A stretch of DNA of 64,000 nucleotides from CBDFHV01 sp965247705 (GCA_965247705.1 CBDFHV010000054.1:26216-90215), one strand, 5' to 3'. Shown: positions 26,506 through 36,353, counted from the stretch's first letter. The notes: generated by a model from the letters alone, not told the origin. Numbers and translations: made by a program.

Positions 26506-28356
26506 TCATCCACCCACGATCGGCAACGACACCCGCGATAGGGTCGCCTTCCCGCGCAACACCTGAATGCGCGGCGGGCGGCCGGCGGGGATCAGGGCGA
26601 AGTGGTCCCGGTCGGCCAGCGCGATGGCCAGGCGGATGCGGTGGCCCTTGGCGAAGCGGTAGGAAGTCGGAAACATCTCGAAAGCGATCTCCGCCGGCTC
26701 GCCGGGCACCAGGGGCCGGGCGTCGACGCGGCGAAAGCTGTGGCTGGGGCCGGTGTCGGGGATATTCTCCGGGTTTGGCCCGGGCTTGCGGTGGATCGCC
26801 CGGAACACCCCTTCGGTGACGTAGCGGCAGTGACCGTCCGCCCCTACGTCCTCCAGGTAGGCGAACAATGCGCAGTCCCGCTCCGAGCAGGTCAGATGCA
26901 GGGTCACCGCCACATGGCCGGTCACCTCCGTGTCCCGGTCGATGGCCGGGGTGGTGTAGGTCAGCATGTGGGCGTCGCGGCCGTGCCAATCGGCGTAATA
27001 GGTATCGGCGGGGATAGGGTAGAGACGCTCGTAGCGGGTCTGACGGCCGGTGCCCCGGGCGTAGTCGGCTTTGTAGGGATCGGCGCCGTCGACGCTGGGG
27101 ACATTGGGGCTTAGTCCGCCGTTTTCCTGCAGGTGGAAGGCTTGGTGGACGGCCTGTGGCGGCGGCCAGGTATCGGCCGCCTTCCACCGTTCCTCGCCCA
27201 TGGTGAAGTAGTGGACTGGCTTCTCGTCCCCGAGGCCGCTGTCCTCGCCCTTCAGATGGGCGTCGAAAAAGCGCAAGAGTTCGGACCTCAGGTCGAAGGT
27301 GGGAAGCACACCGGGACGGAACGGACTGGCATTACTGCGCGCCCCGTGATCCCAGGGACCCAGCGTCAGCCGCTTGCCGGGATTGCGCTGCCAGGTGAAG
27401 CGCTGGGTGGCGCCGTGGGCGAAGCCGCCGCCGTCGAACCAGCCGCTGATGCTGTAGCAGGCGGTCGCCGCGTCGGTCTTCGGCGTGTGGTAGCTGTAAG
27501 GGCTGATTACGGCGCTGGTGTAGTCCGGGTCCTCCGGCAGGGGCTCGTCGCGGAACGGGAACTGAGGGGCGAAGTCCCGCATGTCGAAGTTTGCCCAGTG
27601 TTCGGCTACGGCCGCGTCGCGCAGCGCGCCATCGGGGTCCCCGTCCACCGGGGCCGGGCCGGCGAAATCGGGATCGGCGAAGTAGGCGAAGGTGAGCACC
27701 AATTCCCGGTCGTCATGGTCGAGGGCGTCGGCCATGGCGCCATAGCGGGGCGGCAGGGAGCTGAAGAACAAGCCCCCGGGGTAGATGTGGTTGAACCAGG
27801 TGTCCCAGACGGCGAACAAGGGCGCCACGGCCTTGACCGCCGGATGCCCGGTGCCGGCCAGGAAATCGGCCGCCGCACCGACGAAGGAGATGCCGGTGGC
27901 GCCAATGGTACCGTCCGACCATGGTTGTCCAACGATCCAGTCGGCGACGGCGTAGTAGTCCATCCGCTCCCGGGGCGAGCGAAATCCGTCGCGGCTGCCG
28001 AAGGAGGCGCCGCAACCCCGGGCGTCCACCCCCACCAGCGCATAGCCCTGGGGCACGAAGGAATCCCGGAACGGGGCCAGCCCCGGGCAGACCTCCACGT
28101 CCGACCGGTGGCCCGGGCGAAGGGCGAAGCGCCGGTAGTAGGGCGTGAACATGACGATGGCGGGGACCGGGTCGGTTGCACCGGCCGGCACGTGGGCATC
28201 GACGGCGATGCGGGTGCCGTCCCGGGCGGTCACGTAGTGGGAGATCGGCGGCGACACGGTGAAGAAGGGCCCCCGGGCCTCGCCGTAGCGGCGCGGCGGC
28301 ACCGTCCAGGCTTCCGCCCCTTCGTCTGGATCGGGCTCGGGTGGTGAGTCAGCCAT
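26506..28356 (-). CDS. CocE/NonD-family hydrolase
   Basis: The 616-residue product has the alpha/beta-hydrolase core with VDARGCGASFGSRDGF, the nucleophile elbow GATGISFVGA (serine near residue 172) and SISGWFDGGGFAHG. It has the C-terminal jelly-roll domain of X-Pro dipeptidyl-peptidase/cocaine esterase enzymes (from about residue 400, with TEVTGHVAVTLHLT). No signal peptide is seen. The start overlaps the EamA gene end, so the two are coupled. It likely hydrolyses an ester or acyl-peptide bond. Confidence 0.88.
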   Translation of the reverse strand: MADSPPEPDPDEGAEAWTVPPRRYGEARGPFFTVSPPISHYVTARDGTRIAVDAHVPAGATDPVPAIVMFTPYYRRFALRPGHRSDVEVCPGLAPFRDSFVPQGYALVGVDARGCGASFGSRDGFRSPRERMDYYAVADWIVGQPWSDGTIGATGISFVGAAADFLAGTGHPAVKAVAPLFAVWDTWFNHIYPGGLFFSSLPPRYGAMADALDHDDRELVLTFAYFADPDFAGPAPVDGDPDGALRDAAVAEHWANFDMRDFAPQFPFRDEPLPEDPDYTSAVISPYSYHTPKTDAATACYSISGWFDGGGFAHGATQRFTWQRNPGKRLTLGPWDHGARSNASPFRPGVLPTFDLRSELLRFFDAHLKGEDSGLGDEKPVHYFTMGEERWKAADTWPPPQAVHQAFHLQENGGLSPNVPSVDGADPYKADYARGTGRQTRYERLYPIPADTYYADWHGRDAHMLTYTTPAIDRDTEVTGHVAVTLHLTCSERDCALFAYLEDVGADGHCRYVTEGVFRAIHRKPGPNPENIPDTGPSHSFRRVDARPLVPGEPAEIAFEMFPTSYRFAKGHRIRLAIALADRDHFALIPAGRPPRIQVLRGKATLSRVSLPIVGG

Positions 28357-29275
28357 TCGCATTCTTCTCCCGCGGAGCCGGGGCGGCGGACCCGGTCCGA
28401 CGCTCCCGATAACCGATGTAGAGGGTGGACGAGAAGATGATCGCCCCGCCCAGCCATGTCCAGATGTCCGCCAGTTCCCCAAACACCACGAAGCCGAGGA
28501 TCGTCGCCCAGATCAGCTTGGTGAAGTCGATCGGCATAATCACCATGACATCGGCCTCCTTCAGGGACTGAGCGAAGCAGATGTTGGCCAGATTGCCGAT
28601 GACGCCCAAGAGGACCAACCAGGCGAATTCCACCAACGACGGCGGCTGCCACACCGGCAGGGCGGCAATGAGCGCAATGGGGGTCGCCAAGAGACCCAGG
28701 TAGAACGCCGTGGTGATGCTGCTGTCGGTCCGCGACAGCACTTTTAAGGTCACCGCGACGACGGCAAAGAACAGGCAGGACCCAAGGATCAAGAGCGCAC
28801 CCAGATCCAGCGCGCCGGACACCGGCCGCAGGATCACCATGGCCCCGGCGAACCCCAACACCAGCGCAAAGATGCGCCGGGCCCGAATGCGTTCCCCCAG
28901 TACCAGCACCGCAAGGATTGCCCCGAAGAGGGGCCAGCTGAACTGCATCGCCGCGATCGTGGCCAGGGGCGTCAGGGTCAGGGCCGTGAAGGTCAGCAAG
29001 ATCGCTGCCCACTGGCTGGCCGCGCGCAGCAGATGCAGAAACGGCCGTCGCGTCTTGAGGGCCAGCCCGCGGTGGCGTAAGACCAACGGCAGCATCAGCA
29101 GGAAACCCATGAAAAAGCGGAAAAATGTGATCTCGAAGGGATGCAGGCCCGAAGCCAGGTGACGGCCCACCGCATGCATCCCGGCGCCGCAAAGGGTGGC
29201 AATCAACATCAGACCGACCGCGCGCATCACGCCGGGCGCCAAAATGGTTCCCGCCTTTGCTTGTTCCGCATCCAT
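28349..29275 (-). CDS. EamA-family (DMT superfamily) transporter
   Basis: The 308-residue product has about ten hydrophobic segments in two EamA repeats (for example FFRFFMGFLLMLPLVL, AAILLTFTALTL and LLILGSCLFFAVVAVTL). Such inner-membrane proteins export or import small metabolites. It precedes and overlaps the CocE-type hydrolase gene, suggesting transport of its substrate or product. Confidence 0.88.
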   Translation of the reverse strand: MDAEQAKAGTILAPGVMRAVGLMLIATLCGAGMHAVGRHLASGLHPFEITFFRFFMGFLLMLPLVLRHRGLALKTRRPFLHLLRAASQWAAILLTFTALTLTPLATIAAMQFSWPLFGAILAVLVLGERIRARRIFALVLGFAGAMVILRPVSGALDLGALLILGSCLFFAVVAVTLKVLSRTDSSITTAFYLGLLATPIALIAALPVWQPPSLVEFAWLVLLGVIGNLANICFAQSLKEADVMVIMPIDFTKLIWATILGFVVFGELADIWTWLGGAIIFSSTLYIGYRERRTGSAAPAPREKNANG

Positions 29276-30444
29276 GGGGAGGCAGTCTAGTTCAACCCCT
29301 CGGAATTGCCGCTACCGAAGCCACGTTCGACGTTCTGGTGGTCGGGGGCGGGATCTGCGGTTGCCTGCTGGCCTATTTCCTTGCCGGCCGGGGAGCGGAC
29401 GTCCTGGTGGTCGACCGGGGTCCCTTGAACGGCGAGGCGTCCGGAAGCAACGCCGGCAGCCTGCACATCCAGCTTACCGCCGGCATGGGGGACGACCCCG
29501 AGGCGGTCCGCGGCCTGGCGCCCTATCTCCGCCTTTGCCGCCCGGCGGTCGCCCTGTGGTCCGAACTGGGTGCGGGGCTGGGGCTGCCCACGGGTTACTT
29601 GCGCCGGGGCGGGCTCATGGTGGCCGAGAACGAGGCAGACATGGCAACCCTCGAACGGAAAGTCGCCTTCGAACGGGCGTGCGGCCTCGACACGGCACTC
29701 CTCGGCTGCACAGAGGCGCTTCGGCGGTGCCCGGGTCTCGATAACCGGGTTATCGGCGGCGCCTGGTCCGGCGACGAAGGCTGGATCGATCCCCTTGTGG
29801 TGGGACGCGGCCTGATCCGGGCCGCCCGCCAGGCCGGCGTCCGATTCCGCACCCATGCCGGCGTCACCGCCATCACGGCCGGCCGTGGCGGATTCCATGT
29901 TCAGACCAAGCGCGGGCCGGTCCGCTGCCGTCGCATGGTCAATGCCGCCGGTGCCTGGGGCGGAAAAGTCGCCACCCTCACCGATGTGCGGGTGCCGGTG
30001 TGGGCCGGTCCGCAGCACATGAACGTCACCGAGGCCGCGCCCCGGTCCCTCGACGTGCTGATGCAGCATGCCACCCGCCATTTGACCCTCAAGCAGACCG
30101 GGAATGGTGCCTTCCTCATCGGCGGCGGCTGGCCGGCGCCGGAGGACCCCCGCAAGGGCGCCGGAGTCTTTGCCGACAGCATTGCCGGCAACGTCCGGGT
30201 GGCGGCGGACTTGCTGCCCGCGATCCGGGGCCTGCGAATCGTCCGTACCTGGTCTGGCCTGAAACCGGTGGTCGGGGACGGTCTGCCCCTGCTGGGAGCC
30301 GCCGCCGGACTCCCCGGCTACTTCTTTTGCATTACAAAGGGTTACACCGTCGCGCCCCTGTGCGCCCGCATGGTGGCGGACATGATGACGGGCCGCGCGC
30401 CGGACTGGGACCCGACGCCGTTCGCAGCCGAGCGCTTCCGCTGA
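29257..30444 (+). CDS. FAD-dependent oxidoreductase (DAO family)
   Basis: The product has an N-terminal dinucleotide site VLVVGGGICGCLLAYFLAG and the DAO-fold segments SGSNAGSLHIQLT, RMVNAAGAWG and TWSGLKPVVGDGLPLLGAA. This suits an amino-acid or sarcosine-type oxidase or dehydrogenase. The start is uncertain: the frame opens at a TTG at 29257, overlapping the divergent EamA start, and a GGGGAGG sits at 29276-29282 with no ATG or GTG close behind. Confidence 0.85.
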   Translation: MLVPHPWGGSLVQPLGIAATEATFDVLVVGGGICGCLLAYFLAGRGADVLVVDRGPLNGEASGSNAGSLHIQLTAGMGDDPEAVRGLAPYLRLCRPAVALWSELGAGLGLPTGYLRRGGLMVAENEADMATLERKVAFERACGLDTALLGCTEALRRCPGLDNRVIGGAWSGDEGWIDPLVVGRGLIRAARQAGVRFRTHAGVTAITAGRGGFHVQTKRGPVRCRRMVNAAGAWGGKVATLTDVRVPVWAGPQHMNVTEAAPRSLDVLMQHATRHLTLKQTGNGAFLIGGGWPAPEDPRKGAGVFADSIAGNVRVAADLLPAIRGLRIVRTWSGLKPVVGDGLPLLGAAAGLPGYFFCITKGYTVAPLCARMVADMMTGRAPDWDPTPFAAERFR

Positions 30445-30450
30445 GGTCTG

Positions 30451-30768
30451 CTACATCTCCCGGCGCCGGGGCACATAGCGGCCGGCCTCGAAGCGCTGGA
30501 AGAATGTCGCAACGCCGGGATGACGTACGGGGCCGCCCTCCTCGTCCGGCTCCAGATTGCGTTCCGCCACGTAGGTGGTGTGGGTCGCCTCGTCCACCAG
30601 CACGTGATACCAGGGCCGCTCCTTGGGCGGCTGGCTGCGGGCCATGGTCTGGTACCAGGTTTCGGAGCCCTTGAAGAACGGATCCACGTCGACCACCACG
30701 CCCCGGTAGTCGAACAGGGTGTGGTGGATCAACTGACCGGGCGAGAACTTGGCTTCGGATTCGCTCAT
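30451..30768 (-). CDS. hspQ: Heat shock protein HspQ (YccV-like hemimethylated-DNA-binding domain)
   Basis: The 105-residue product carries FSPGQLIHHTLFDYRGVVVD, RPWYHVLVDEATHTTYVAE and a GRYVPRR tail typical of HspQ/YccV. In enterobacteria HspQ regulates Lon and DnaA levels. It is convergent with the FAD oxidoreductase, with a seven-base gap. The 190 bases upstream (30769-30960) hold no recognisable gene. Confidence 0.9.
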   Translation of the reverse strand: MSESEAKFSPGQLIHHTLFDYRGVVVDVDPFFKGSETWYQTMARSQPPKERPWYHVLVDEATHTTYVAERNLEPDEEGGPVRHPGVATFFQRFEAGRYVPRRREM

Positions 30769-30960
30769 GGGTATTCGGACTGGGGTGACGGGTTCAGACC
30801 ATGATGGGGAAATCGACGACGGAAATCCATGACCCGCCTGGATAGAGTAAGCATCCTGTGCCCGCGATGTGCGGTTTGATGATTTGCTCGTTCATACTCT
30901 TTGGTAAAGCTTCGTCATCGCCGCCATCACGGTCGAGTCCTCGATTGGACGCGTCGTATA

Positions 30961-31572
30961 TCAGCGTCCCGGTCGCTTGAAATTCTTGCGAGCGCGCTCA
31001 ACCTTGTTTCTGATCGCGCAGTCCACGACATGATCGTTGATCAGCCCCATTGCTTGCATGAAGGCATACACCGTTGTCGGGCCGACGAACTTCCAGCCCA
31101 GTTTCTTCAGGTCTTTCGAGAGGGCGATCGCCTCCGCCGAGGTCGACACGGTTTGCGGCTCGGCGAGTTGCTTCGAGTCCGGTTCGTAACGCCAGATGAA
31201 GGCCGCCAGGGACCCATCCCGCTTGACGAGTTCCTGGACCCGCCGCGCGTTATTGATCACCGCCTCGATCTTGCCGCGGTGGCGGACGATCCCTGCGTCC
31301 TTGAGCAGGCGCCCCACATCGCGCTCGGTGAAGCCCGCTATCCTGTCGAAATCGAAGCCATGGAAGGCGGCACGAAAATTCTCGCGCTTGGCGAGGATGG
31401 TGCGCCAGCTAAGTCCGGACTGAAAACTTTCCAGACTCAATTTTTCGAACAGGCGCCGATCGTCGGCGACGGGCAACCCCCATTCAGTATCGTGATAGGC
31501 CAGAAACTCTGGGGCCGCACCACACCATCGGCAACGTGGTTTCCCGTCTGGCCCTGGTATCGTCGCGCTCAT
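30961..31572 (-). CDS. tag: DNA-3-methyladenine glycosylase I
   Basis: The 203-residue protein has CRWCGAAPEFLAYHDTEWG with a zinc-binding cysteine, LFEKLSLESFQSGLSW with the base-pocket glutamate, and the late histidine/cysteine (NDHVVDCAIR). These are hallmarks of Tag, which removes 3-methyladenine from DNA. It is a single gene. The gap 31573-31682 before pncB holds nothing I recognise. Confidence 0.93.
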   Translation of the reverse strand: MSATIPGPDGKPRCRWCGAAPEFLAYHDTEWGLPVADDRRLFEKLSLESFQSGLSWRTILAKRENFRAAFHGFDFDRIAGFTERDVGRLLKDAGIVRHRGKIEAVINNARRVQELVKRDGSLAAFIWRYEPDSKQLAEPQTVSTSAEAIALSKDLKKLGWKFVGPTTVYAFMQAMGLINDHVVDCAIRNKVERARKNFKRPGR

Positions 31573-31682
31573 ATGTCAAACTTCCCCCTGTCCTAACCCT
31601 AAACCAGCTTCTTGAAGGTAAGCGTCCGGCGTCCACGACGTACAGAATGATCCATAGACCTGATACGGGATAGAGCCGTTTT

Positions 31683-32786
31683 TCAGCCGTGCGCCAGGCG
31701 CCGGTCCACATCGGCGGCCAAGTCCCTGAGGGCCGGCGATACGGTCACCGGGTAGGGCGCCGGCTGGAAGGATCGCTGGGCCTCGGACAAGGACTCCAGT
31801 GCGGCGCGTGCATGCCGCCGCGCGGTTTCCACGTCGGGCAAGGACAGTACCGGCTTTCCGTCGCGCATGGCGGGAACCAGCAGGGGGGTTCCTTCGCAAG
31901 GGTCGTCCAAAACCGTCAGTGTGTCACCCGCCATGCGGCCCCCAGAGTCGTGGCGTCGGCAGACCTGTTTCCGGCCCGGCCAGGTGGCCTTGCCCGCGGA
32001 GTGTTTTCGGCGCGCGAGCCCCGCGTATTCCTGAAGCTTGTACGCGCAATCCAGAGCCGGCGAATCCTGGCTGGTGACCAGGCTGGTGCCGACCCCGAAG
32101 CCGTCGATGGGCGCGCCGCCGTCGACGAACCGCGCGATGGCCCGTTCGTCGATGCCGCCGCTGGCGAACACCTGCACGTCAGCCAGACCGCCCGCGTCGA
32201 GAATGCGCCGCACCTCCCGTGCCAGGGCGTCCAGGTCGCCGCTGTCGAGACGCAATCCAAAATCGATCAGAGTCCGGCCCTTGGCCGCCAGCACCATGCG
32301 CGCCGCCTTGCTGGCGATCACGGACTGGAAATGGATGGCGTTGATGACCCGCGTTTCCACCAGTTGCGCCTGGGCCACGCTGGCGACGATCCGGACAACC
32401 GGCTCGTCGGCGAAGAACAGCGTGCCCTCCGCCACGGCATCCACGTCGCCGGTGAAGCGAAGGTTGGCCAAATAGTCCGCGAAGTCGGCGCTGAACCGCC
32501 CCGAGTCCTTGATCCATTGGAGTTCGTCGGCGCCAAACCGTAGCCCGGAGAGAAAGTCCACGACCTGTCGCAGTCCCGCCGCCATGAGGAAGTTCCGGTT
32601 TTCGGGCAGCCTGCGGAAAAACAGCTCGAAGACGGCCGCGTCGGTCAGCCCATGCTCCAGATAGGCTTGCATCATGTTGAGCTGATAGAGATCGGTCAGG
32701 AGCGGGCTCGACCGGACATCAAGGCCGCCGCAGTCCCGCGGTTCGTCATTGAACGTCACCGGGGCACTCTCCCGCGACAAGGACAT
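31683..32786 (-). pseudogene. pncB: Nicotinate phosphoribosyltransferase with a large in-frame internal deletion
   Basis: The frame is open for 367 codons. It has the NAPRTase start TDLYQLNMMQAYLEHG, the NAIHFQSVIASKAARM segment, ASGGIDERAIARFVDGGAPI and KATWPGRKQV. However GRTLIDFGLR runs straight into LDSGDLDALAREV. In intact homologues about 85-90 residues, including the conserved RAHG and FGTMAHSF-type segments, lie between these. The family is normally about 430 residues or more. The enzyme, which makes nicotinate mononucleotide for NAD salvage, should be inactive. Confidence 0.8.
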
Positions 32787-32913
32787 GGGGTTTCCCCAAG
32801 GTGGCCGCGGCGGCGACCAGGGTGGCCATGAGCGAAGGCGGTTTCACCCGATGACCAATTGTGCCACATTCCCGCGCCATCGCACTCTGACCGAAATCAA
32901 GCTCGGATACCTC

Positions 32914-34599
32914 ATGTCGGATATCACCTCCCGATCGGGCGGCAAGCTGGTCGTCGACTCCCTGCGCCAACACGGGGTCGAATGGGCCTTTTGCGTGCCC
33001 GGCGAAAGCTATCTCGAAGTCCTCGACGCCCTTTACGACGCAACGAACGAGATCACCCTGGTGTCGGCCCGTCACGAACACGGCGCCGCGAACATGGCGG
33101 AATCCTATGCCAAGCTCACGGGCCGTCCGGGCGTCTGCCTGGTCACCCGCGGGCCCGGCGCCTGCAATTCCAGCATCGGTGTCCACACAGCGTTCCAGGA
33201 CTCGACACCCATGGTGCATCTCATCGGTCAGGTACCGCGCCGCCATGCCGGGCGCGAGGCCTTTCAGGAAGTGGACCTGGCGGCCATGTACGCGCCGCTC
33301 GCCAAATGGTCTGCCCAGATCGACCGCACCGAGGAGATCCCCTACTACATGGCCCGGGCCTTCCATACGGCCGTCAGCGGCCGGCCCGGACCGGTGGTGC
33401 TCGCCCTGCCCGAGGATGTGTTGAGCGCACGCTCCGACGTGGATGACATGCCGCCCCTGTCCGTCACGCTTCCGGCGCCTGCGTCGCGCGACATGCTCCG
33501 CTTGGGCGACTTGCTGGCGAAGGCAGAACGGCCCCTGCTCTATCTGGGCGGCGGTGGTTGGACGAGCCGCGCCAAGGCCGCTATCCGCGAGTTTGCCGAG
33601 GCCAGCGATCTGCCCGTCTGCTGTTCCTTCCGCCGCCACGACCTGTTCGACAATAGCCACCAGTGCTTCATCGGCGACGTCGGCATCGGGACCAGCCCAG
33701 CGCTCTTGGAACGGGTCCAGCAATCGGACCTCATCCTGGCGGTCGGGACCCGTCTGGGGGAAATCACGACCCAGGGATATACCCTTCTCGACGTGCCTAA
33801 TCCGCACCAGACCCTGATCCATGTCCACACCAGCTTCGACGAGTTGGGCCGCGTCTATGTACCCACCTTGGCGATCCGTTCGGATATGGAGGCCTTCGCC
33901 GAAACGGTGAAGGCCACGGTCTCGGCCGATGCCAACCGATGGGCCGACTGGCGGGCGGACGCCCGCGCGTCCTACGAGACCTGGCAGACCCCGGGGCCCT
34001 TTCAAGGCGAACTGGACCTGGGTCAATGCATGATGGACCTCAAGGTACGCATGACTCCCGATGCGGTGGTGACGGTGGATGCGGGGAATTTCAGCGGCTG
34101 GGCGCACCGGTTCCTGTCCTTCGGGGGCGACTGCCGTCTGGTGGGGTCCACCGCCGGCGCCATGGGCTATGGCGTGCCGGCTGCGGTGGCGGCGGCGATC
34201 ACCGAGCCCAACCGCATGGCTATCGCATTCGTCGGCGATGGCGGATTCGGTATGACCGGCCAAGAAATCGCCACCGCGGCGGCCTATAGCGCGGCCCCCC
34301 TTGTGCTGGTGTTCAACAATGCCATGTACGGCACCATCCGAATGCATCAGGAGCGGGAGCATCCAGGACGGGTTTCGGGCACGACGCTGACCAACCCGGA
34401 CTATGCGGACATCGCCCGCGCCCATGGCGGCCACGGGGAGACGGTCACCCGGACAGAAGAGTTCGGGCCCGCCGTCGACCGGGCGCTGGCCTCGGGCAAG
34501 CTCGCCGTCCTCGACATTCGAATGGACCCCGAGATCATCTCCACCCAAACCACACTCAGCGCTATTCGCGACAAGGCGCTGGCGCGGGCCGGAACGTGA
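32914..34599 (+). CDS. Thiamine diphosphate-dependent enzyme, acetolactate synthase-like
   Basis: The 561-residue product has all three ThDP-enzyme domains. These are the N-terminal Pyr domain with SARHEHGAANMAESYAKLTG (catalytic glutamate) and LVTRGPGACN, the central domain with FAD/NAD-like fold, and the C-terminal PP domain with the GDG...NN motif (FVGDGGFGMTG to VLVFNN). It resembles the large subunit of acetolactate synthase but has no regulatory subunit next to it, so the role may be another 2-oxoacid decarboxylation or ligation. I chose the ATG at 32914 by domain start. Confidence 0.87.
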   Translation: MSDITSRSGGKLVVDSLRQHGVEWAFCVPGESYLEVLDALYDATNEITLVSARHEHGAANMAESYAKLTGRPGVCLVTRGPGACNSSIGVHTAFQDSTPMVHLIGQVPRRHAGREAFQEVDLAAMYAPLAKWSAQIDRTEEIPYYMARAFHTAVSGRPGPVVLALPEDVLSARSDVDDMPPLSVTLPAPASRDMLRLGDLLAKAERPLLYLGGGGWTSRAKAAIREFAEASDLPVCCSFRRHDLFDNSHQCFIGDVGIGTSPALLERVQQSDLILAVGTRLGEITTQGYTLLDVPNPHQTLIHVHTSFDELGRVYVPTLAIRSDMEAFAETVKATVSADANRWADWRADARASYETWQTPGPFQGELDLGQCMMDLKVRMTPDAVVTVDAGNFSGWAHRFLSFGGDCRLVGSTAGAMGYGVPAAVAAAITEPNRMAIAFVGDGGFGMTGQEIATAAAYSAAPLVLVFNNAMYGTIRMHQEREHPGRVSGTTLTNPDYADIARAHGGHGETVTRTEEFGPAVDRALASGKLAVLDIRMDPEIISTQTTLSAIRDKALARAGT

Positions 34600-34621
34600 G
34601 CGGGCACGCCTCGCAATACCC

Positions 34622-35596
34622 GTGAGCGGACCGTCCCCTCCCCGCATCTGGGTATTGATCGACGACCGGGCGGGAAACGCGTCCCAGTGCCTGGGCGTGG
34701 CCGAAGCCTTGAGGCTGGCCTTCGAGGAACGTCACATCCGCTACGCCGCCGCCGCGACCCTGCCCAATGCCATGCTGGGCTCGTCCTTCGGCGGCCTCAC
34801 CCGCGAAAGCCGCGACGCACTCCGCCCGCCCTGGCCCGACCTGGTTATTGCCGCCGGTCGGCGCACCGCGCCTGTGGCACGGGCCATCAAGCGGCTCAAT
34901 CGGGGCTCCACGTTCCTCGCCCAGGTCATGTATCCCGGGCCTCCCGGGGCGGAGGAATTCGACCTCATTGCCGTTCCCCGGCACGATCGCCGCGCCCCGG
35001 CTTCGAACCATCTGGAGATCCTCGGCGCGCCCCATCGCATTATGCCGAAACGGCTGGTGGCGGAGGCCCGGCGCTGGCGCGGTCGTGTGCGCGTGATGCC
35101 AAAGCCCCGAATCGCCCTGGTGGTCGGCGGCCGCACCCGTCGCCGCCCGTTTACCGAAGCCATGGCGGGTACCCTTGGCCGCATGGTCGCCGCACTGGCC
35201 CGCGGCGCGGGGGGATCGGTGATGGCCACCACCAGCCGCCGGACTGGCCGGGCCGCCACCGCCTCCCTACAGGCAACGCTTTCGGACCCGTGCCGCTTTC
35301 ACCGTTGGGGGGAAGGGGACGACAATCCCTATGTCGCCTTTCTCGGCCTCGCCGACGCGGTGGTGGTGACCGGCGACTCCGTGTCCATGTGCTCCGAAGC
35401 CTGCGCCACGGGCGGGCCGGTTTACATTTTCGCGCCACCGGAACTGATCACGCGCAAACATGACCGCTTGCACGAGGACCTCTATACGGCCGGCTATGCC
35501 CGCCCCCTCGAGGAGCGTCTTGAATCGTGGCGCCACCCACGGCTCAACCCCGCCGTCGAGATTGCGGCGGCGATCCACAAGGGCATGGGCGTATAG
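34622..35596 (+). CDS. Mitochondrial fission ELM1-family protein
   Basis: The 324-residue product matches the bacterial ELM1-like family: RIWVLIDDRAGNASQCLGVAEAL at the N-terminus, WPDLVIAAGRRTAPVARAIK in the middle, and VTGDSVSMCSEACATGGPVYIF near the end, a glycosyltransferase-like pattern. The bacterial role is unknown; a GT-B-like nucleotide-sugar site is an inference. It starts with GTG 22 bases after the ThDP enzyme, so the two may be co-transcribed. Confidence 0.8.
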   Translation: MSGPSPPRIWVLIDDRAGNASQCLGVAEALRLAFEERHIRYAAAATLPNAMLGSSFGGLTRESRDALRPPWPDLVIAAGRRTAPVARAIKRLNRGSTFLAQVMYPGPPGAEEFDLIAVPRHDRRAPASNHLEILGAPHRIMPKRLVAEARRWRGRVRVMPKPRIALVVGGRTRRRPFTEAMAGTLGRMVAALARGAGGSVMATTSRRTGRAATASLQATLSDPCRFHRWGEGDDNPYVAFLGLADAVVVTGDSVSMCSEACATGGPVYIFAPPELITRKHDRLHEDLYTAGYARPLEERLESWRHPRLNPAVEIAAAIHKGMGV

Positions 35597-35677
35597 AGTG
35601 CCTCTTGAGAAACCGTCCACCGTGCCATAGGTCCCGGCACCGAATGGTACCGTCCCGCGAAGAAAAGGGACCACCCC

Positions 35678-36343
35678 GTGTCCCACCGCAGCATCAATCT
35701 TGACGACCGCCTCTACGACTATTTTGTGGACGTATCCGTCCGCGACAGCGACGTGTTGCGCCGCCTGCGGGAAGAAACCGCCGCGCTGCCCGAGTCGCAG
35801 ATGCAGGTTTCGCCCGAGCAGGGACAACTGATGGCCCTCCTGGTCAAGCTGATTGGTGCCCGTCGGGCCATCGAGGTGGGAACATTCACCGGATACAGCG
35901 CCCTTTGCGTGGCCATGGCGCTGCCCGCCAACGGCAAGCTGGTGGCCTGCGACGTGAGCGAAGACTGGACCGGGATCGCGCGCCGCTACTGGCAGGAAGC
36001 CGGTGTCGCGGACAAGATCACCCTCAGGATCGGCAAGGCCATTGCGTCATTGGACGCCTTGATCGCTGGCGGGGATACGGGCAGCTTCGATTTCGCGTTC
36101 ATCGATGCCGACAAGAAGAACTATGACGGCTACTACGAGCGCATGCTCACCCTGCTCCGCCCGAACGGGCTGCTCGCGATCGATAACGTACTGTGGAGCG
36201 GCCGCGTCGTCGATCCGGACCTTAACGATCCTGCCACCCGGGCGATCTGCGAACTCAACATCAAGATCCGGGATGATTCGCGGGTGGATATGAGCCTGGT
36301 CCCCATTGGCGACGGGCTCACCCTGGTGCGCAAACGCCCCTGA
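35678..36343 (+). CDS. SAM-dependent O-methyltransferase (class I, caffeoyl-CoA type)
   Basis: The 221-residue product has the Rossmann methyltransferase motifs AIEVGTFTGYSALCVAMAL, ACDVSEDW and FDFAFIDADKKNYDGYYE, with metal-binding aspartate and asparagine residues (DADK and DNVLWSGRVVDP). It belongs to the cation-dependent methyltransferase_3 family acting on catechol-like substrates. It begins with GTG preceded by AAAAGGGA. It converges on hemN. Confidence 0.9.
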   Translation: MSHRSINLDDRLYDYFVDVSVRDSDVLRRLREETAALPESQMQVSPEQGQLMALLVKLIGARRAIEVGTFTGYSALCVAMALPANGKLVACDVSEDWTGIARRYWQEAGVADKITLRIGKAIASLDALIAGGDTGSFDFAFIDADKKNYDGYYERMLTLLRPNGLLAIDNVLWSGRVVDPDLNDPATRAICELNIKIRDDSRVDMSLVPIGDGLTLVRKRP

Positions 36344-36353
36344 ACCGACCGCG

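Noticed and set aside
30769..30960. A small gene or RNA in the gap between hspQ and tag
   Set aside because: No open frame with a ribosome site and no convincing RNA fold could be identified.
31683..32786. Considering the short nicotinate phosphoribosyltransferase as a functional compact form
   Set aside because: The missing stretch contains conserved active-site segments present in the family, and the junction is abrupt.
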